NCBI RefSeq assembly: GCF_002343915.1
Contig: NZ_NETK01000001.1
Span: 8,260,001-8,324,000, forward strand
Direction: 5' to 3'
DNA from: Nannocystis exedens
GTDB lineage: Bacteria > Myxococcota_A > Polyangia > Nannocystales > Nannocystaceae
Length of the DNA stretch: 64,000 nucleotides
The position numbers and the translations under genes are program-made. Positions 1-8,505 of the stretch are shown here, piece by piece (position 1 is the first letter of the stretch; each line of letters begins with the position of its first letter). A model generated the notes under the pieces. The model had not been told where the DNA came from. It made no database searches and worked only from the letters and a program-made list of their open reading frames with translations.

Positions 1-2
1 TG

Positions 3-71
3 GTGAAGTTCATCGAGCACCGGATCGGCGACCGTCGGGTCGTCCGGCTGATCCAGAAATGGCTGCAGGCG
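3..71 (+). pseudogene. Group II intron reverse transcriptase fragment
   Basis: The first bases read in frame as VKFIEHRIGDRRVVRLIQKW followed by LQA. This matches the stretch after the palm in group II intron-encoded (retron-type) reverse transcriptases, where family members usually continue with a GVLEDG-like segment. Here homology stops at about base 71 and the sequence runs into an oppositely oriented IS630 fragment. The rest of the RT, if present, lies before the window. The recognition rests on about 23 residues only. Confidence 0.55.
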
Positions 72-380
72 CTCGTCCGCGGCCCATCGGCAAGGACCTT
101 GAGGATCAAGCGCTCGAGCTCGAGGTCGCTGACGCCGCTCTCCTCCGCAGCGGCCAGTTCAGCCTGGCGACTCCGCCACCGGTGTCGCCATCGGCCGATC
201 GCCTCGGGTTCCAATTTCGAGCTCCACCGCCTGCTCGTTGTTCGGAACGCCTTGCCCCGACAACTTCACGATCTGCACCCTCGGGACCAGTTGCTGCGGG
301 ATCTTGTGGCTCCGCTCGAGCTTGTCGAGGATGCGCCGCTGTCGCTCGGAGACGAGGATCCTGGGGGCCGTCCGTGCCAT
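72..380 (-). pseudogene. IS630-family transposase, N-terminal fragment, frameshifted
   Basis: From the ATG at 380 the minus strand encodes MARTAPRILVSERQRRILDK and continues through a helix-turn-helix region with the motif LPNNEQA (here VPNNEQA), typical of IS630-type transposase N-termini. Near 215 the frame must shift to continue as EAIGRWRHRWRSR and then GVSDLELERLILKVLADGP. Homology ends near the RT fragment at about 72-75. The DDE catalytic domain is absent, so this is a dead remnant. Calling it IS630 follows from remembered family motifs; no database search was possible. Confidence 0.55.
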
Positions 381-458
381 GGTGGTCTTCCGCCTGCACA
401 AGTACCCGGGTGCGAATCCGCTCTAAACTTCTGGCGTTTCCAGCCCGGCAGCACTAGG

Positions 459-712
459 CAGTGCTGAGCGTCAACTTTCGCGGCTCGAACGGCTTCGCCA
501 AGCGCCACCTGCCCCCGGCGACCACGAGTGGGCCGGCAAGATGCACGACGACCTGCTCGACGCAGTCGCCTGGGTCACCGCCAAGAAGCTCAGCGACCAG
601 GCATGCGTCGCGATCATGGGCGCCAGCTACGGCGGCTACGCGACGCTCATCGGCCTGACCTTCACGGCGGAGCACGTGCCGGGCCTCGTCGAGGCGTTGC
701 AGGCCCGCGGTA
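459..712 (+). pseudogene. S9 prolyl oligopeptidase fragment, frameshifted
   Basis: Two adjacent frames encode pieces of the catalytic domain of an S9-family (prolyl oligopeptidase-like) serine peptidase. Bases 461-510 give LSVNFRGSNGFAKRHL, the strand before the active site. Bases 541-690 give MHDDLLDAVAWVTAKK and then IMGASYGGYATLIGLTFT, containing the GxSxGG nucleophile elbow. A frameshift near 510-530 separates them, and the Asp and His parts of the triad are missing. A perfect hairpin follows. This is a gene relic and not a working peptidase. Confidence 0.6.
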
Positions 713-730
713 GTAATTGCCCGGCTCGCA

Positions 731-769
731 CGAGCCGCGCTCCCGAGCGGTGCTCGGGAGCGCGGCTCG
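731..769 (-). terminator. 18-bp perfect hairpin after the CGDG-repeat operon
   Basis: An exact inverted repeat (731-748 pairing with 752-769, 3-nt loop) lies 16 nt past the stop of the last CGDG-repeat gene. No T-run follows on the minus strand, so it may be a factor-dependent terminator or a 3' stabilising hairpin. Confidence 0.6.
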
Positions 770-784
770 ATTCGTATTGGCTGC

Positions 785-3136
785 TCAGATCTCGAAGCAG
801 TACAGGCGGCGGAGCCCGTTGCAGGTCGCAGGGTTGCCGTTGTCGCTCCAGCTGGCATTGGTCCCGTTGCTGCGTCCGTACTCGCCGGTGACCGCCGAGC
901 TATTGGTCGTCCAGTTGGTGCAGGTGGCGGTGGTGGCCTGGCCGTTCGGGCTGGATCCGGTCCACACGTCCGACGCGCTGGCCGTGCTGCCGAGTTCGGT
1001 CACGCTGAGGGCGACGTCGATCGTCCCGTCGGTCAGGTCGGCGAGCGTGTTGGCGAGGATGGTGTTGTCGATCCGCCGATAGCCGGGGAGGGGCGGCGCG
1101 AAGCGCGTCGACGGGGAGCCGGCGTCGGTGCTGAGCCACACGTCCCAGGTGCCGCCGAGGCCGGCCGCGTCGGCGCGCGTCTGGCACTTGGCCGCGGCGC
1201 CTGCGAGGCCGCCGAGGTTGCCGTCATACGTGGTGCTGGTGACGAACGCCCGCTTGGCGGGCTGGCACTCGAAGCAGCCGTCGCCCTGGGTGGCGTTGCC
1301 GTCGTCGCACGGCTCGTGGCCGGCCCACACGTAGCCGTCGCCGCAGACGGGCAGCTGGCAGTGGTTCGGGCAGTCGTCGGTCTGCACGAGGTTGCCGTCG
1401 TCGCAGCCCTCGCCGAGCTGCACGAAGCCGTCGCCGCACGCCGGCACCTTGCACGCGAGGGTGCAGCTGCCGTTGTTGTCGTTGCCGGCGCCCGCGTCGC
1501 ACTGCTCGCCGGCCTGGACGAAGCCGTCGCCGCAGGTCGGCAGCTTGCACGCGTTGGTGCAGCCGTCCTCGTTGACGAGGTTGCCGTCGTCGCAACCCTC
1601 GCCGGGAGCAGCGAAGCCGTCGCCGCAGATGGCCCCGGTGCAGTCGGGCTTGCAGGGCTTGTCCTCCCCGTTGTCCGCGCCGCCGTCGCACTGCTCGACG
1701 CCGACCCATAGCAGGCCGTCGCCGCACACGTTCTGCTTGCAGTTCAGCGTGCAGGCGCCGCTGTCGCTGTTGACGTCGTTGAGGTCGCACTCCTCGCCGA
1801 GGCTCGGCTGGGTGAAGCCGTCGCCGCACACGGGGGCGCTGCACAGATCGGTGCAGCCGTCGTCCTGGTCGTGATCCATGCCGTCGTCGCACTGCTCGCC
1901 GGGATCGACGACGCCGCTGCCGCACGTCTCGAGCGTGCACACCGGACTGCAGCCGTCGCCCGCGGCCAGGTTGCCGTCGTCGCAGCCCTCGGCGGGGCCG
2001 AGGTCGCCGTCGCCGCAGACGTTGAGCTGGCAGCCGGCGAGGCAGCCCTTGTGCGGGCCGTTATTCGGGCCGTTGTCGCACGTCTCGTGGCCGCTGCCCT
2101 GGTCGTGAACGAGGCCGTCGCCGCACACCGCGATCGTGCAGGCCAGCGTGCAGTCGCCGCCGTCGCTGTTGCCCGCGCCGTCGTCGCAGGCCTCGCCCGC
2201 CTGCAGGAAGCCGTCGCCGCAGGCCGCGGCGGTGCAGGCGTTGGTGCAGGCGTCGGTGTCGATCGCGTTGCCGTCGTCGCACGCCTCGGTGGCCTGGACG
2301 ATGCCGTCGCCGCAGGTCGGGACGGTGCACGCGTCGGTGCAGCCGTCGTCGTTCACTGCGTTGCCGTCGTCGCAGCCCTCCAGCGGCCCGGCGTGGCCGT
2401 CGCCGCACACGTTGATCGTGCAGTCGAGCTTGCAGCCGGCGTGGTCGCCGTTGTTCGCGCCGTTGTCGCACTGCTCGCCGGGGCCGAGGTCGCCGTCGCC
2501 GCAGACGTTGAGCAGGCAGTTGGCGCGACAGGCGGCGGCGGGGCCGTTGGCAGGGCCGTGGTCGCACTGCTCGCCGACGACGGTCTGCAGCACCCCGTCG
2601 CCGCAGGTGGCCGCCGCGCAGGTGTTGCGGCAGGCGTCGTCGTCGACGGTGTTGGCGTCGTCGCAGGTCTCGGGCGGCTGGGTGATGCCGTCTCCGCACG
2701 AGGCGAGGACGCAGGCGTTGGTGCAGGCGTCGCCGTCGACGTCGTTGCCGTCGTCGCAGGCCTCGCCGGGACCGAGCAGGCCGTCGCCGCACACGGCGTG
2801 CAGGCACTGCGAGGTGCAGGGCTTATGGTCGCCGTTGGCGGAGCCCTGGTCGCACTCCTCGCCGGGGCCGAGCTCGAGGTCGCCGCACACGTTGAGCTGA
2901 CAGTTGCTGCGGCAGACCTGGCCGGGGCCGTTGTTCGGGCCGTGGTCGCACTGCTCGCCGAGGCCGAGCTGGCCGTCGCCGCAGACGCCCAGGCTGCCGC
3001 CGCTGCCGAGGTTCGGCGGGTCGACGTCGAGGTCGACGGCGACGTCGGCGTCACAGCCGGCGGCCGACAGCAGGAGGGCGCCGGTGAGCAGGGCCGCGCG
3101 AATGCCGAGAGTACGGAGGATCGTGTGGTTCTTCAT
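785..3136 (-). CDS. Secreted Cys-rich CGDG-repeat (DUF4215) lipoprotein with C-terminal DUF1554-like domain, copy C
   Basis: 783 residues. The N-terminus is a lipoprotein signal (hydrophobic ALLTGALLLS ending at AAGC), so surface or periplasmic anchoring is expected. Residues about 50-630 hold 18 repeats of the form CGDGxxxxGExCDDGN with further Cys, the myxobacterial Cys-rich repeat (DUF4215), probably disulfide-bonded. The last ~155 residues, beginning KRAFVTSTTYDGNLGGLAGA and ending RRLYCFEI, resemble DUF1554, a lectin-like fold of unknown ligand. The start is supported by AGGAGA 7 nt upstream of the ATG. It is the last gene of a three-paralogue operon, 39 nt after the preceding gene. The function is unknown; adhesion or cell-surface recognition is an inference. 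Confidence 0.9.
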   Translation of the reverse strand: MKNHTILRTLGIRAALLTGALLLSAAGCDADVAVDLDVDPPNLGSGGSLGVCGDGQLGLGEQCDHGPNNGPGQVCRSNCQLNVCGDLELGPGEECDQGSANGDHKPCTSQCLHAVCGDGLLGPGEACDDGNDVDGDACTNACVLASCGDGITQPPETCDDANTVDDDACRNTCAAATCGDGVLQTVVGEQCDHGPANGPAAACRANCLLNVCGDGDLGPGEQCDNGANNGDHAGCKLDCTINVCGDGHAGPLEGCDDGNAVNDDGCTDACTVPTCGDGIVQATEACDDGNAIDTDACTNACTAAACGDGFLQAGEACDDGAGNSDGGDCTLACTIAVCGDGLVHDQGSGHETCDNGPNNGPHKGCLAGCQLNVCGDGDLGPAEGCDDGNLAAGDGCSPVCTLETCGSGVVDPGEQCDDGMDHDQDDGCTDLCSAPVCGDGFTQPSLGEECDLNDVNSDSGACTLNCKQNVCGDGLLWVGVEQCDGGADNGEDKPCKPDCTGAICGDGFAAPGEGCDDGNLVNEDGCTNACKLPTCGDGFVQAGEQCDAGAGNDNNGSCTLACKVPACGDGFVQLGEGCDDGNLVQTDDCPNHCQLPVCGDGYVWAGHEPCDDGNATQGDGCFECQPAKRAFVTSTTYDGNLGGLAGAAAKCQTRADAAGLGGTWDVWLSTDAGSPSTRFAPPLPGYRRIDNTILANTLADLTDGTIDVALSVTELGSTASASDVWTGSSPNGQATTATCTNWTTNSSAVTGEYGRSNGTNASWSDNGNPATCNGLRRLYCFEI

Positions 3137-3175
3137 GTCAAAGTCTCCTGGGATTCTTGAGGTCGCGCGGACGGG

Positions 3176-5422
3176 TCATTGCTCGAAGCAGTACAGACGG
3201 CGCGGCACGTTGCACGCGAGCGCCGCATCGGAATAGAGACTCCAGGTGCCGTTGACGGCCTGGGTCTGACCGACCCACCCTTTGTTGGAGGAGAAGTCGG
3301 TGCTCCAGTAGCTGCAGGTTGAAAGGTTCGAGTTGCTTTGCGACCCGGCGCCGGTCCACACCCATTCGGTGCCGACGTGGCCGCCGAATTCGTTGATGCT
3401 GATCGGCGCGTCGATCGACCCGTCGACGAGGTCGGCCCAGTCGTCGGCCACGATCGCGCCGTCGAGGCGCTGATAGCCGGTGGCCGAGTGGGTGAAGCGC
3501 GTGGTGGGGGTGTCGTACATCGAATAAAAGAGATAGGCGTCCCAGACGCCGCCGAGGCCGGCCAGGTCGGCGCGGGCCTGGCACTTGGCCTTGGCGCCGA
3601 CGACCCCGTCGAGGTCGCCGGTGTAACCGATCGAGGTGACGAACACGCGCTTGGGCACGGTGCAGTCGTCGCTGCAGCCGTCGCCGGTGACGTTGTTGCC
3701 GTCGTCGCACGCCTCGTGGCCGCTCCACAGCGCTCCGTCGCCGCAGGTGGCCGCCTGGCAGGCGACGCAGGCGTCGCTGTCGTCGTCGTCGCCGTCGTCG
3801 CAGGCCTCGCCGGCCTGGACGAAGCCGTCGCCGCAGCTGGCCTGCAAGCAGGTGAGGGTGCAGGCGCCGGCGTTGTCGTTGGCGGGGCCGTCGTCGCACT
3901 GCTCGCCGACCTGGACGACGCCGTCGCCGCAAGTCATGGCCTTGCACGCGCTGGTGCACTCGTCGTCGTCGTCCTCGTCGGCGTCGTCGCAGGCCTCGCC
4001 GGGGCCGACGACGCCGTCGCCGCAGACGGCCCCGGTGCAGTCGAGCTTGCACGGCTTGTCGTCGCCGTTGTGGACGCCCTGATCGCATTGCTCCTCCGCG
4101 AGCCACACGAGGCCGTCGCCGCACACGGCGTGCTCGCAGCTCAGGGTGCAGGCGCCGCCGTCGCTGTTGCCCGCGCCGGCGTCGCACTGCTCGCCCAGGC
4201 TGGCCTGCACGTGGCCGTCGCCGCAGGCGGGCACGGTGCAGTCGTCGGTGCAGCCGTCGTCCTGGTCGCCGTCGGCCCCGTCGTCGCACGGCTCGCCGGG
4301 ATCGACGACCCCGTTGCCGCACGCCTCGAGCGTACACGTCGCGGTGCAGCCGTCGCCGCCGACGAGGTCGCCGTCGTCGCAAGCCTCGCCGGGGCCGAGG
4401 TCGCCGTCGCCGCAGACGTTCAGCGTGCAGTCGGCGAGGCAGGCGTGACCGGGGCCGTTGGCCGGGCCCTCGTCGCATTGCTCGCCGCCGCCGCCCTGAT
4501 CGTGGAGCAGGCCGTCGCCGCAGGTCGCCTGCGCGCAGGCGAGGGTGCAGTCACCACTGTCGCTGTTCTCGAGCCCTTCGTCGCAGGCCTCGCCGGGCTG
4601 CACGTGGCCGTCGCCGCAGGCCGCGGCGGTGCAGGCGGCGGTGCAAGCGTCGGTGTCGAGCGCGTTGCCGTCGTCGCAGGTCTCGGTGGCCTGGACCAGG
4701 CCGTCGCCGCAGGTGGCGGCGACGCAGGTGTTGCTGCACGCGTCGAGGTCGATCATGTTGCCGTCGTCGCAGCCCTCCAGCGGGCCGACGTGGCCGTCGC
4801 CGCACACGTTGAAGGTGCAGTTCGACTTGCAGGCGGCGTTGTTGTCGTTGCTCGGGCCGTTGTCGCACGCCTCGCCCGGGCCGATGTCGCCGTCGCCGCA
4901 GACGTTGGTGGTGCAGTTCGTGCGGCAGGCCGCGTTCGGGCCGTTGGCGGGGCCGTCGTCGCACTGCTCGCCGGCGACGGGCTGGTGGTGGCCGTCGCCG
5001 CAGGCCGCGGGGACGCAGGCAGAGGTGCATAGGTCGGTGTCGAGCGCGTTGCCGTCGTCGCACGCCTCGCCCGGGCCGGCGAAGCCGTCGCCGCACGCGC
5101 TGGGCTTGCATTGGGGGGTGCAGGGGGCGCCGGGGCCGTTGTCGTCGCCGTCGTCGCACTGCTCACCGGGGCCGAGGTCGCCGTCGCCGCAGATGTTGAG
5201 CTGACAGTCGGCGTGGCACGCCTGACCGGGGCCGTTGGCCGGGCCGTGGTCGCATTGCTCGCCGGGTTGGAGCTCGCCGTCGCCGCAGGCGCCGCCGGCG
5301 GTGGTGACGTTGATGTCGACCGCGACGTCGAGGGCGCCGTCGCAGGCCGGGATCACGAGCTGCAGGCCGGCCGCGAGCAGGCCCGCTTGCAAGGAACGAA
5401 TGGGTCGAATGCGGATGGACAT
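3176..5422 (-). CDS. Secreted Cys-rich CGDG-repeat (DUF4215) lipoprotein with C-terminal DUF1554-like domain, copy B
   Basis: 748 residues, the middle paralogue of the operon. A signal peptide (LLAAGLQLVIPAC) with a lipobox Cys leads into about 17 CGDG/GExCDDGN repeats, some with acidic insertions such as DDGDDDDSDACVAC. The C-terminal domain starts KRVFVTSIGYTGDLDGVVGA and ends RRLYCFEQ. GGAG lies upstream of the ATG at 5422. Repeat order is largely conserved between the three copies (for example the HDQGGGGEQCDEG unit sits at the equivalent place), so whole-gene tandem duplication is more likely than independent repeat expansion. The function is not known. Confidence 0.9.
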   Translation of the reverse strand: MSIRIRPIRSLQAGLLAAGLQLVIPACDGALDVAVDINVTTAGGACGDGELQPGEQCDHGPANGPGQACHADCQLNICGDGDLGPGEQCDDGDDNGPGAPCTPQCKPSACGDGFAGPGEACDDGNALDTDLCTSACVPAACGDGHHQPVAGEQCDDGPANGPNAACRTNCTTNVCGDGDIGPGEACDNGPSNDNNAACKSNCTFNVCGDGHVGPLEGCDDGNMIDLDACSNTCVAATCGDGLVQATETCDDGNALDTDACTAACTAAACGDGHVQPGEACDEGLENSDSGDCTLACAQATCGDGLLHDQGGGGEQCDEGPANGPGHACLADCTLNVCGDGDLGPGEACDDGDLVGGDGCTATCTLEACGNGVVDPGEPCDDGADGDQDDGCTDDCTVPACGDGHVQASLGEQCDAGAGNSDGGACTLSCEHAVCGDGLVWLAEEQCDQGVHNGDDKPCKLDCTGAVCGDGVVGPGEACDDADEDDDDECTSACKAMTCGDGVVQVGEQCDDGPANDNAGACTLTCLQASCGDGFVQAGEACDDGDDDDSDACVACQAATCGDGALWSGHEACDDGNNVTGDGCSDDCTVPKRVFVTSIGYTGDLDGVVGAKAKCQARADLAGLGGVWDAYLFYSMYDTPTTRFTHSATGYQRLDGAIVADDWADLVDGSIDAPISINEFGGHVGTEWVWTGAGSQSNSNLSTCSYWSTDFSSNKGWVGQTQAVNGTWSLYSDAALACNVPRRLYCFEQ

Positions 5423-5464
5423 GGTGATGAAATCTCCAGAAAGATGTCGAGTGGCGGCCCGGGC

Positions 5465-7813
5465 TCATTGCTCGAAGCAGTACAGGCGCTGGTAGGCCTG
5501 GCAGGTGGAGCCGAGGGCGAGCGAGCGCGCGGTCCAGTTGAAGTCGACGGCGTCGCTGCGGCCGTCGTAGCCCTTGTTCGTGGACAGCGAGCTGGTCCAG
5601 TTCACGCAGGTCTCGGGGAGGGCGCTGCCGTTCGCGGCGGTGCCTGTCCACACGCCGATGGGGATCACGGGCAGGCCGCCCTCGCTGATGTTGATCGGCG
5701 CGTCGAGGGTGCCGTCGGTCAGGTCCTCCCAGCTCTGGGCGATCTCGGGGCCGTCGATGCGGGCGTAGTGCGTCGTCGACTTGATGAAACGGGTCGCCGG
5801 GCTGCTGACGTTGGTGCTGATCCAGGCGTCCCAGGTGCCGGTCAGGCCGGCGTCGGCGGCCTCCGCCTGGCACTTGGCCTGGGCCCCGCTGAGCCCGCCC
5901 AGGTTGGCCGAGTACGAGGAGCCGGTGACGAACACGCGCTTGGGCCGGAAGCAGAAGGCGTTGCAGCCGTCGCCGCCGAGGGTGTTGCCGTCGTCGCAGG
6001 TCTCGACGCCGGTCCGCACCGCGCCGTCGCCACACACCGCGAGCTGACACGTGTTCAGACAAGCGTCGTTATTGTTGGCGTTGCCGTCGTCGCAGGCCTC
6101 GACCCCGGCCCGCACGAGGCCGTCGCCGCACTTGGCCACGGTGCAGGCGAGGGTGCATTCGCCGCTGTTGTCGTTGAGCGGCCCGAGGTCGCAGCCCTCG
6201 GCGCCCTGCTTGAGGCCGTCGCCGCAGGTCGGCAGCTTGCAGGTGTTGCTGCAGGTGTCGTCGTTGATCGCGTCGGCGTCGTCGCAGGCCTCGCCGGGGC
6301 CGACGTAGCCGTCGCCGCAGTAGCCCAGCGTGCAATCGAGCTTGCAGGCGTGGGTGTTGGCGTTGCCGGCCCCGTCGTCGCACTGCTCGACCGCGAGCTG
6401 GACCAGGCCGTCGCCGCAGGTCGCCAGCTTGCACTGGCTGGTGCAGTCGCTGCCGTCGCTGTTGCCGGCCCCCTCGTCGCACTGCTCGCCCTTGCTGGGC
6501 TGGACGAAGCCGTCGCCGCAGATCGGCAGCATGCACGCGTCGGTGCAGCCGTCGTCCGGGTCGCCGTCCTGGCCGTCGTCGCACTGCTCGCCGGCGTCGA
6601 CGACCTCGTTGCCGCACGCTTCGTGGGTGCACAGCGGGCCGCAGCCGTCGCCGCCGGCGAGGTTGCCGTCGTCGCAGGCCTCGCCAGGGCCGAGGTCGCC
6701 GTCGCCGCAGACGTTAAGGGTGCAATCGGCGAGGCAGGCGTGGCCGGGGCCGTTGGCGAGGCCCTCGTCGCACTGCTCGTCGCCGCCGCCCTGATCGTGG
6801 ACGTGGCCGTCGCCGCAAGTGGCGACGGTGCAGGCGAGGGTGCAGTCGCCACCGTCGCTGTTGTCCGGGCCGTCGTCGCAGGCCTCGCCGGCCTGGACGA
6901 AGCCGTCGCCGCAAGCGGCGAGGGTGCAGGCGTCGGTGCAGTCGTCGGTGTTGTCGGCGTCGCCGTCGTCGCAGGCCTCGCTGGCCTGGACGACGCCGTC
7001 GCCGCAGAGCGGGACGACGCACGCGTTGCTGCACGCGTCGAGGTCGACGGCGTTGCCGTCGTCGCAGCCCTCCATGGGGCCGAGGTGGCCGTCGCCGCAC
7101 ACGGCGAGCGTGCAGTCGAGCTTGCAGGCGGCGTTGTCGGCGTTGCTCGGGCCGTTGTCACAGGCCTCGCCGGGGCCGATGTCGCCGTCGCCGCAGATGT
7201 TGAGCATGCAATTGGCGCGACAGGCCGCGTTCGCGCCGTTGCCGGCCCCGTCGTCGCACTCCTCGCCAGCGGCGGGCTGCAGGTGATCGTCGCCGCAGCT
7301 GGCGGGGACACACAGGGCGGTGCATAGATCGGTGTCGTCGCTGTTGCCGTCGTCGCAGGCCTCGCCGATCTGGACGATGCCGTCGCCGCAGGCCGGGAGG
7401 CCGCAGGCGTTGCTGCACGCGTCGTCGTCGACGTCGTTGCCGTCGTCGCAGGCCTCGCCCGGATCGGCGACGCCGTCGCCGCAGATCGGACCCGGCGCGC
7501 AAGTATTGCTGCATTCGTCGTCGTCGACGTCGTTGCCGTCGTCGCAGGCCTCGCCGGGGCCGACGTGACCGTCGCCGCAGACGGCCAGGGTGCAGTCGAG
7601 CTTGCAAGCGGCGTCGTTGCCGTTTTCGGGCCCGTCGTCGCATTCCTCGCCGGGGTCGAGCTGACCGTCGCCGCAGGGGACGTCGGGCGCTGGATTGGTG
7701 ATATGGATCGAGACTTCCACGCCACCGTCACAGCCGGTGGCCAAAACGTGCAGCGCCGTCGCCAGCGTACACGCATAGGCGCGGCGAACCTCGAGGTACT
7801 TCGTGTTCTCCAT
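5465..7813 (-). CDS. Secreted Cys-rich CGDG-repeat (DUF4215) lipoprotein with C-terminal DUF1554-like domain, copy A
   Basis: The first gene of the operon. The open frame extends to 7981, but the ATG at 7813 is preferred: it gives MENTKYLEVRRAYACTLATA followed by LHVLATGC, a clear lipoprotein signal, and has GGAG about 11 nt upstream. The product is about 782 residues with 18 CGDG-type repeats and the same C-terminal DUF1554-like domain (KRVFVTGSSYSANLGGLSGA to RRLYCFEQ). The next gene begins 42 nt after its stop. As with its neighbours, only secretion and disulfide-rich repeat structure can be stated with confidence. Confidence 0.88.
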   Translation of the reverse strand: MENTKYLEVRRAYACTLATALHVLATGCDGGVEVSIHITNPAPDVPCGDGQLDPGEECDDGPENGNDAACKLDCTLAVCGDGHVGPGEACDDGNDVDDDECSNTCAPGPICGDGVADPGEACDDGNDVDDDACSNACGLPACGDGIVQIGEACDDGNSDDTDLCTALCVPASCGDDHLQPAAGEECDDGAGNGANAACRANCMLNICGDGDIGPGEACDNGPSNADNAACKLDCTLAVCGDGHLGPMEGCDDGNAVDLDACSNACVVPLCGDGVVQASEACDDGDADNTDDCTDACTLAACGDGFVQAGEACDDGPDNSDGGDCTLACTVATCGDGHVHDQGGGDEQCDEGLANGPGHACLADCTLNVCGDGDLGPGEACDDGNLAGGDGCGPLCTHEACGNEVVDAGEQCDDGQDGDPDDGCTDACMLPICGDGFVQPSKGEQCDEGAGNSDGSDCTSQCKLATCGDGLVQLAVEQCDDGAGNANTHACKLDCTLGYCGDGYVGPGEACDDADAINDDTCSNTCKLPTCGDGLKQGAEGCDLGPLNDNSGECTLACTVAKCGDGLVRAGVEACDDGNANNNDACLNTCQLAVCGDGAVRTGVETCDDGNTLGGDGCNAFCFRPKRVFVTGSSYSANLGGLSGAQAKCQAEAADAGLTGTWDAWISTNVSSPATRFIKSTTHYARIDGPEIAQSWEDLTDGTLDAPINISEGGLPVIPIGVWTGTAANGSALPETCVNWTSSLSTNKGYDGRSDAVDFNWTARSLALGSTCQAYQRLYCFEQ

Positions 7814-8505
7814 CTGTTTGCTACTCCGATCGGTTGGATGACGGACGACCCACGCCGTGGCCAGGCGCGGCGCGAGCGGGGGAGCCGGCACGATCGCTAC
7901 GGCCGTGGACGTCAGGTCCCGACCGTAGCGATGCATTCGCAGGAGGATATTCGCCGAGGATCGACGCCGAGAGGCGAGCACCTGAACTTCGAGCCATGTG
8001 AGTTGGGGCCGCAGATCCTGGCGGCGGAGCGGTCGGAGTCGCGCGAATGTGCGCGGTCGAACGCGAATCGACGCTGCACCAGGACGACGCGGCGCAGACG
8101 GGCCAGCGAAGCAGGCTGCTCAATCATAAGGAATTGCGATCGATGCCGCGGGAGTCGTCACTTCTGCGTCGTACCCGTCGGGCCCTGTTATGGCCGAGGG
8201 GGGTCGACGCGGCGTCGGATCGACGTCGGACGAGATCGCCGGGTCGGGATCGTGGCCCGCCCCGGCGGGAGGATGCGGCCTTCGGGTGGCCGCCGCGCCG
8301 CCGTCGCGCCGGCCGGGCCGAACCCGGCGGTGCCTCGGGGTGAGCCTCGTCCTCGTCGGGCTTGCGGCGCGGGACGGTCGGTCGGCAATGATCCGCCGGA
8401 CCCACACGTCGCGCCCGCCGGGATCGAGGGTCGCCACGCCGGCGAGGAGTACCGTTCACGGGCCGAGAAGTTTACAGGGGCGCTCGAAAATGCTCTTGTG
8501 CCTCT
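7814..8505. other. Upstream region of the CGDG operon, no gene seen
   Basis: 692 bp between the divergent CGDG operon and the IS66 relic. The open frames here are low-complexity Arg-rich shadows without family motifs. It should contain the promoter of the minus-strand operon; no clear -35/-10 pair could be assigned. Confidence 0.5.

Noticed and set aside
5111..7327. 738-codon plus-strand ORF with VAVVAGLAGLDEAVAA-like repeats
   Set aside because: It is the antisense shadow of the CGDG repeats; GC-rich repeats opposite each other create long open frames. The minus strand has signal peptide, Cys pattern and ribosome binding site.
1300..7700. CRISPR-like periodic repeats
   Set aside because: The period is set by coding CGDG units of varying length and sequence; no constant repeat with unique spacers exists.
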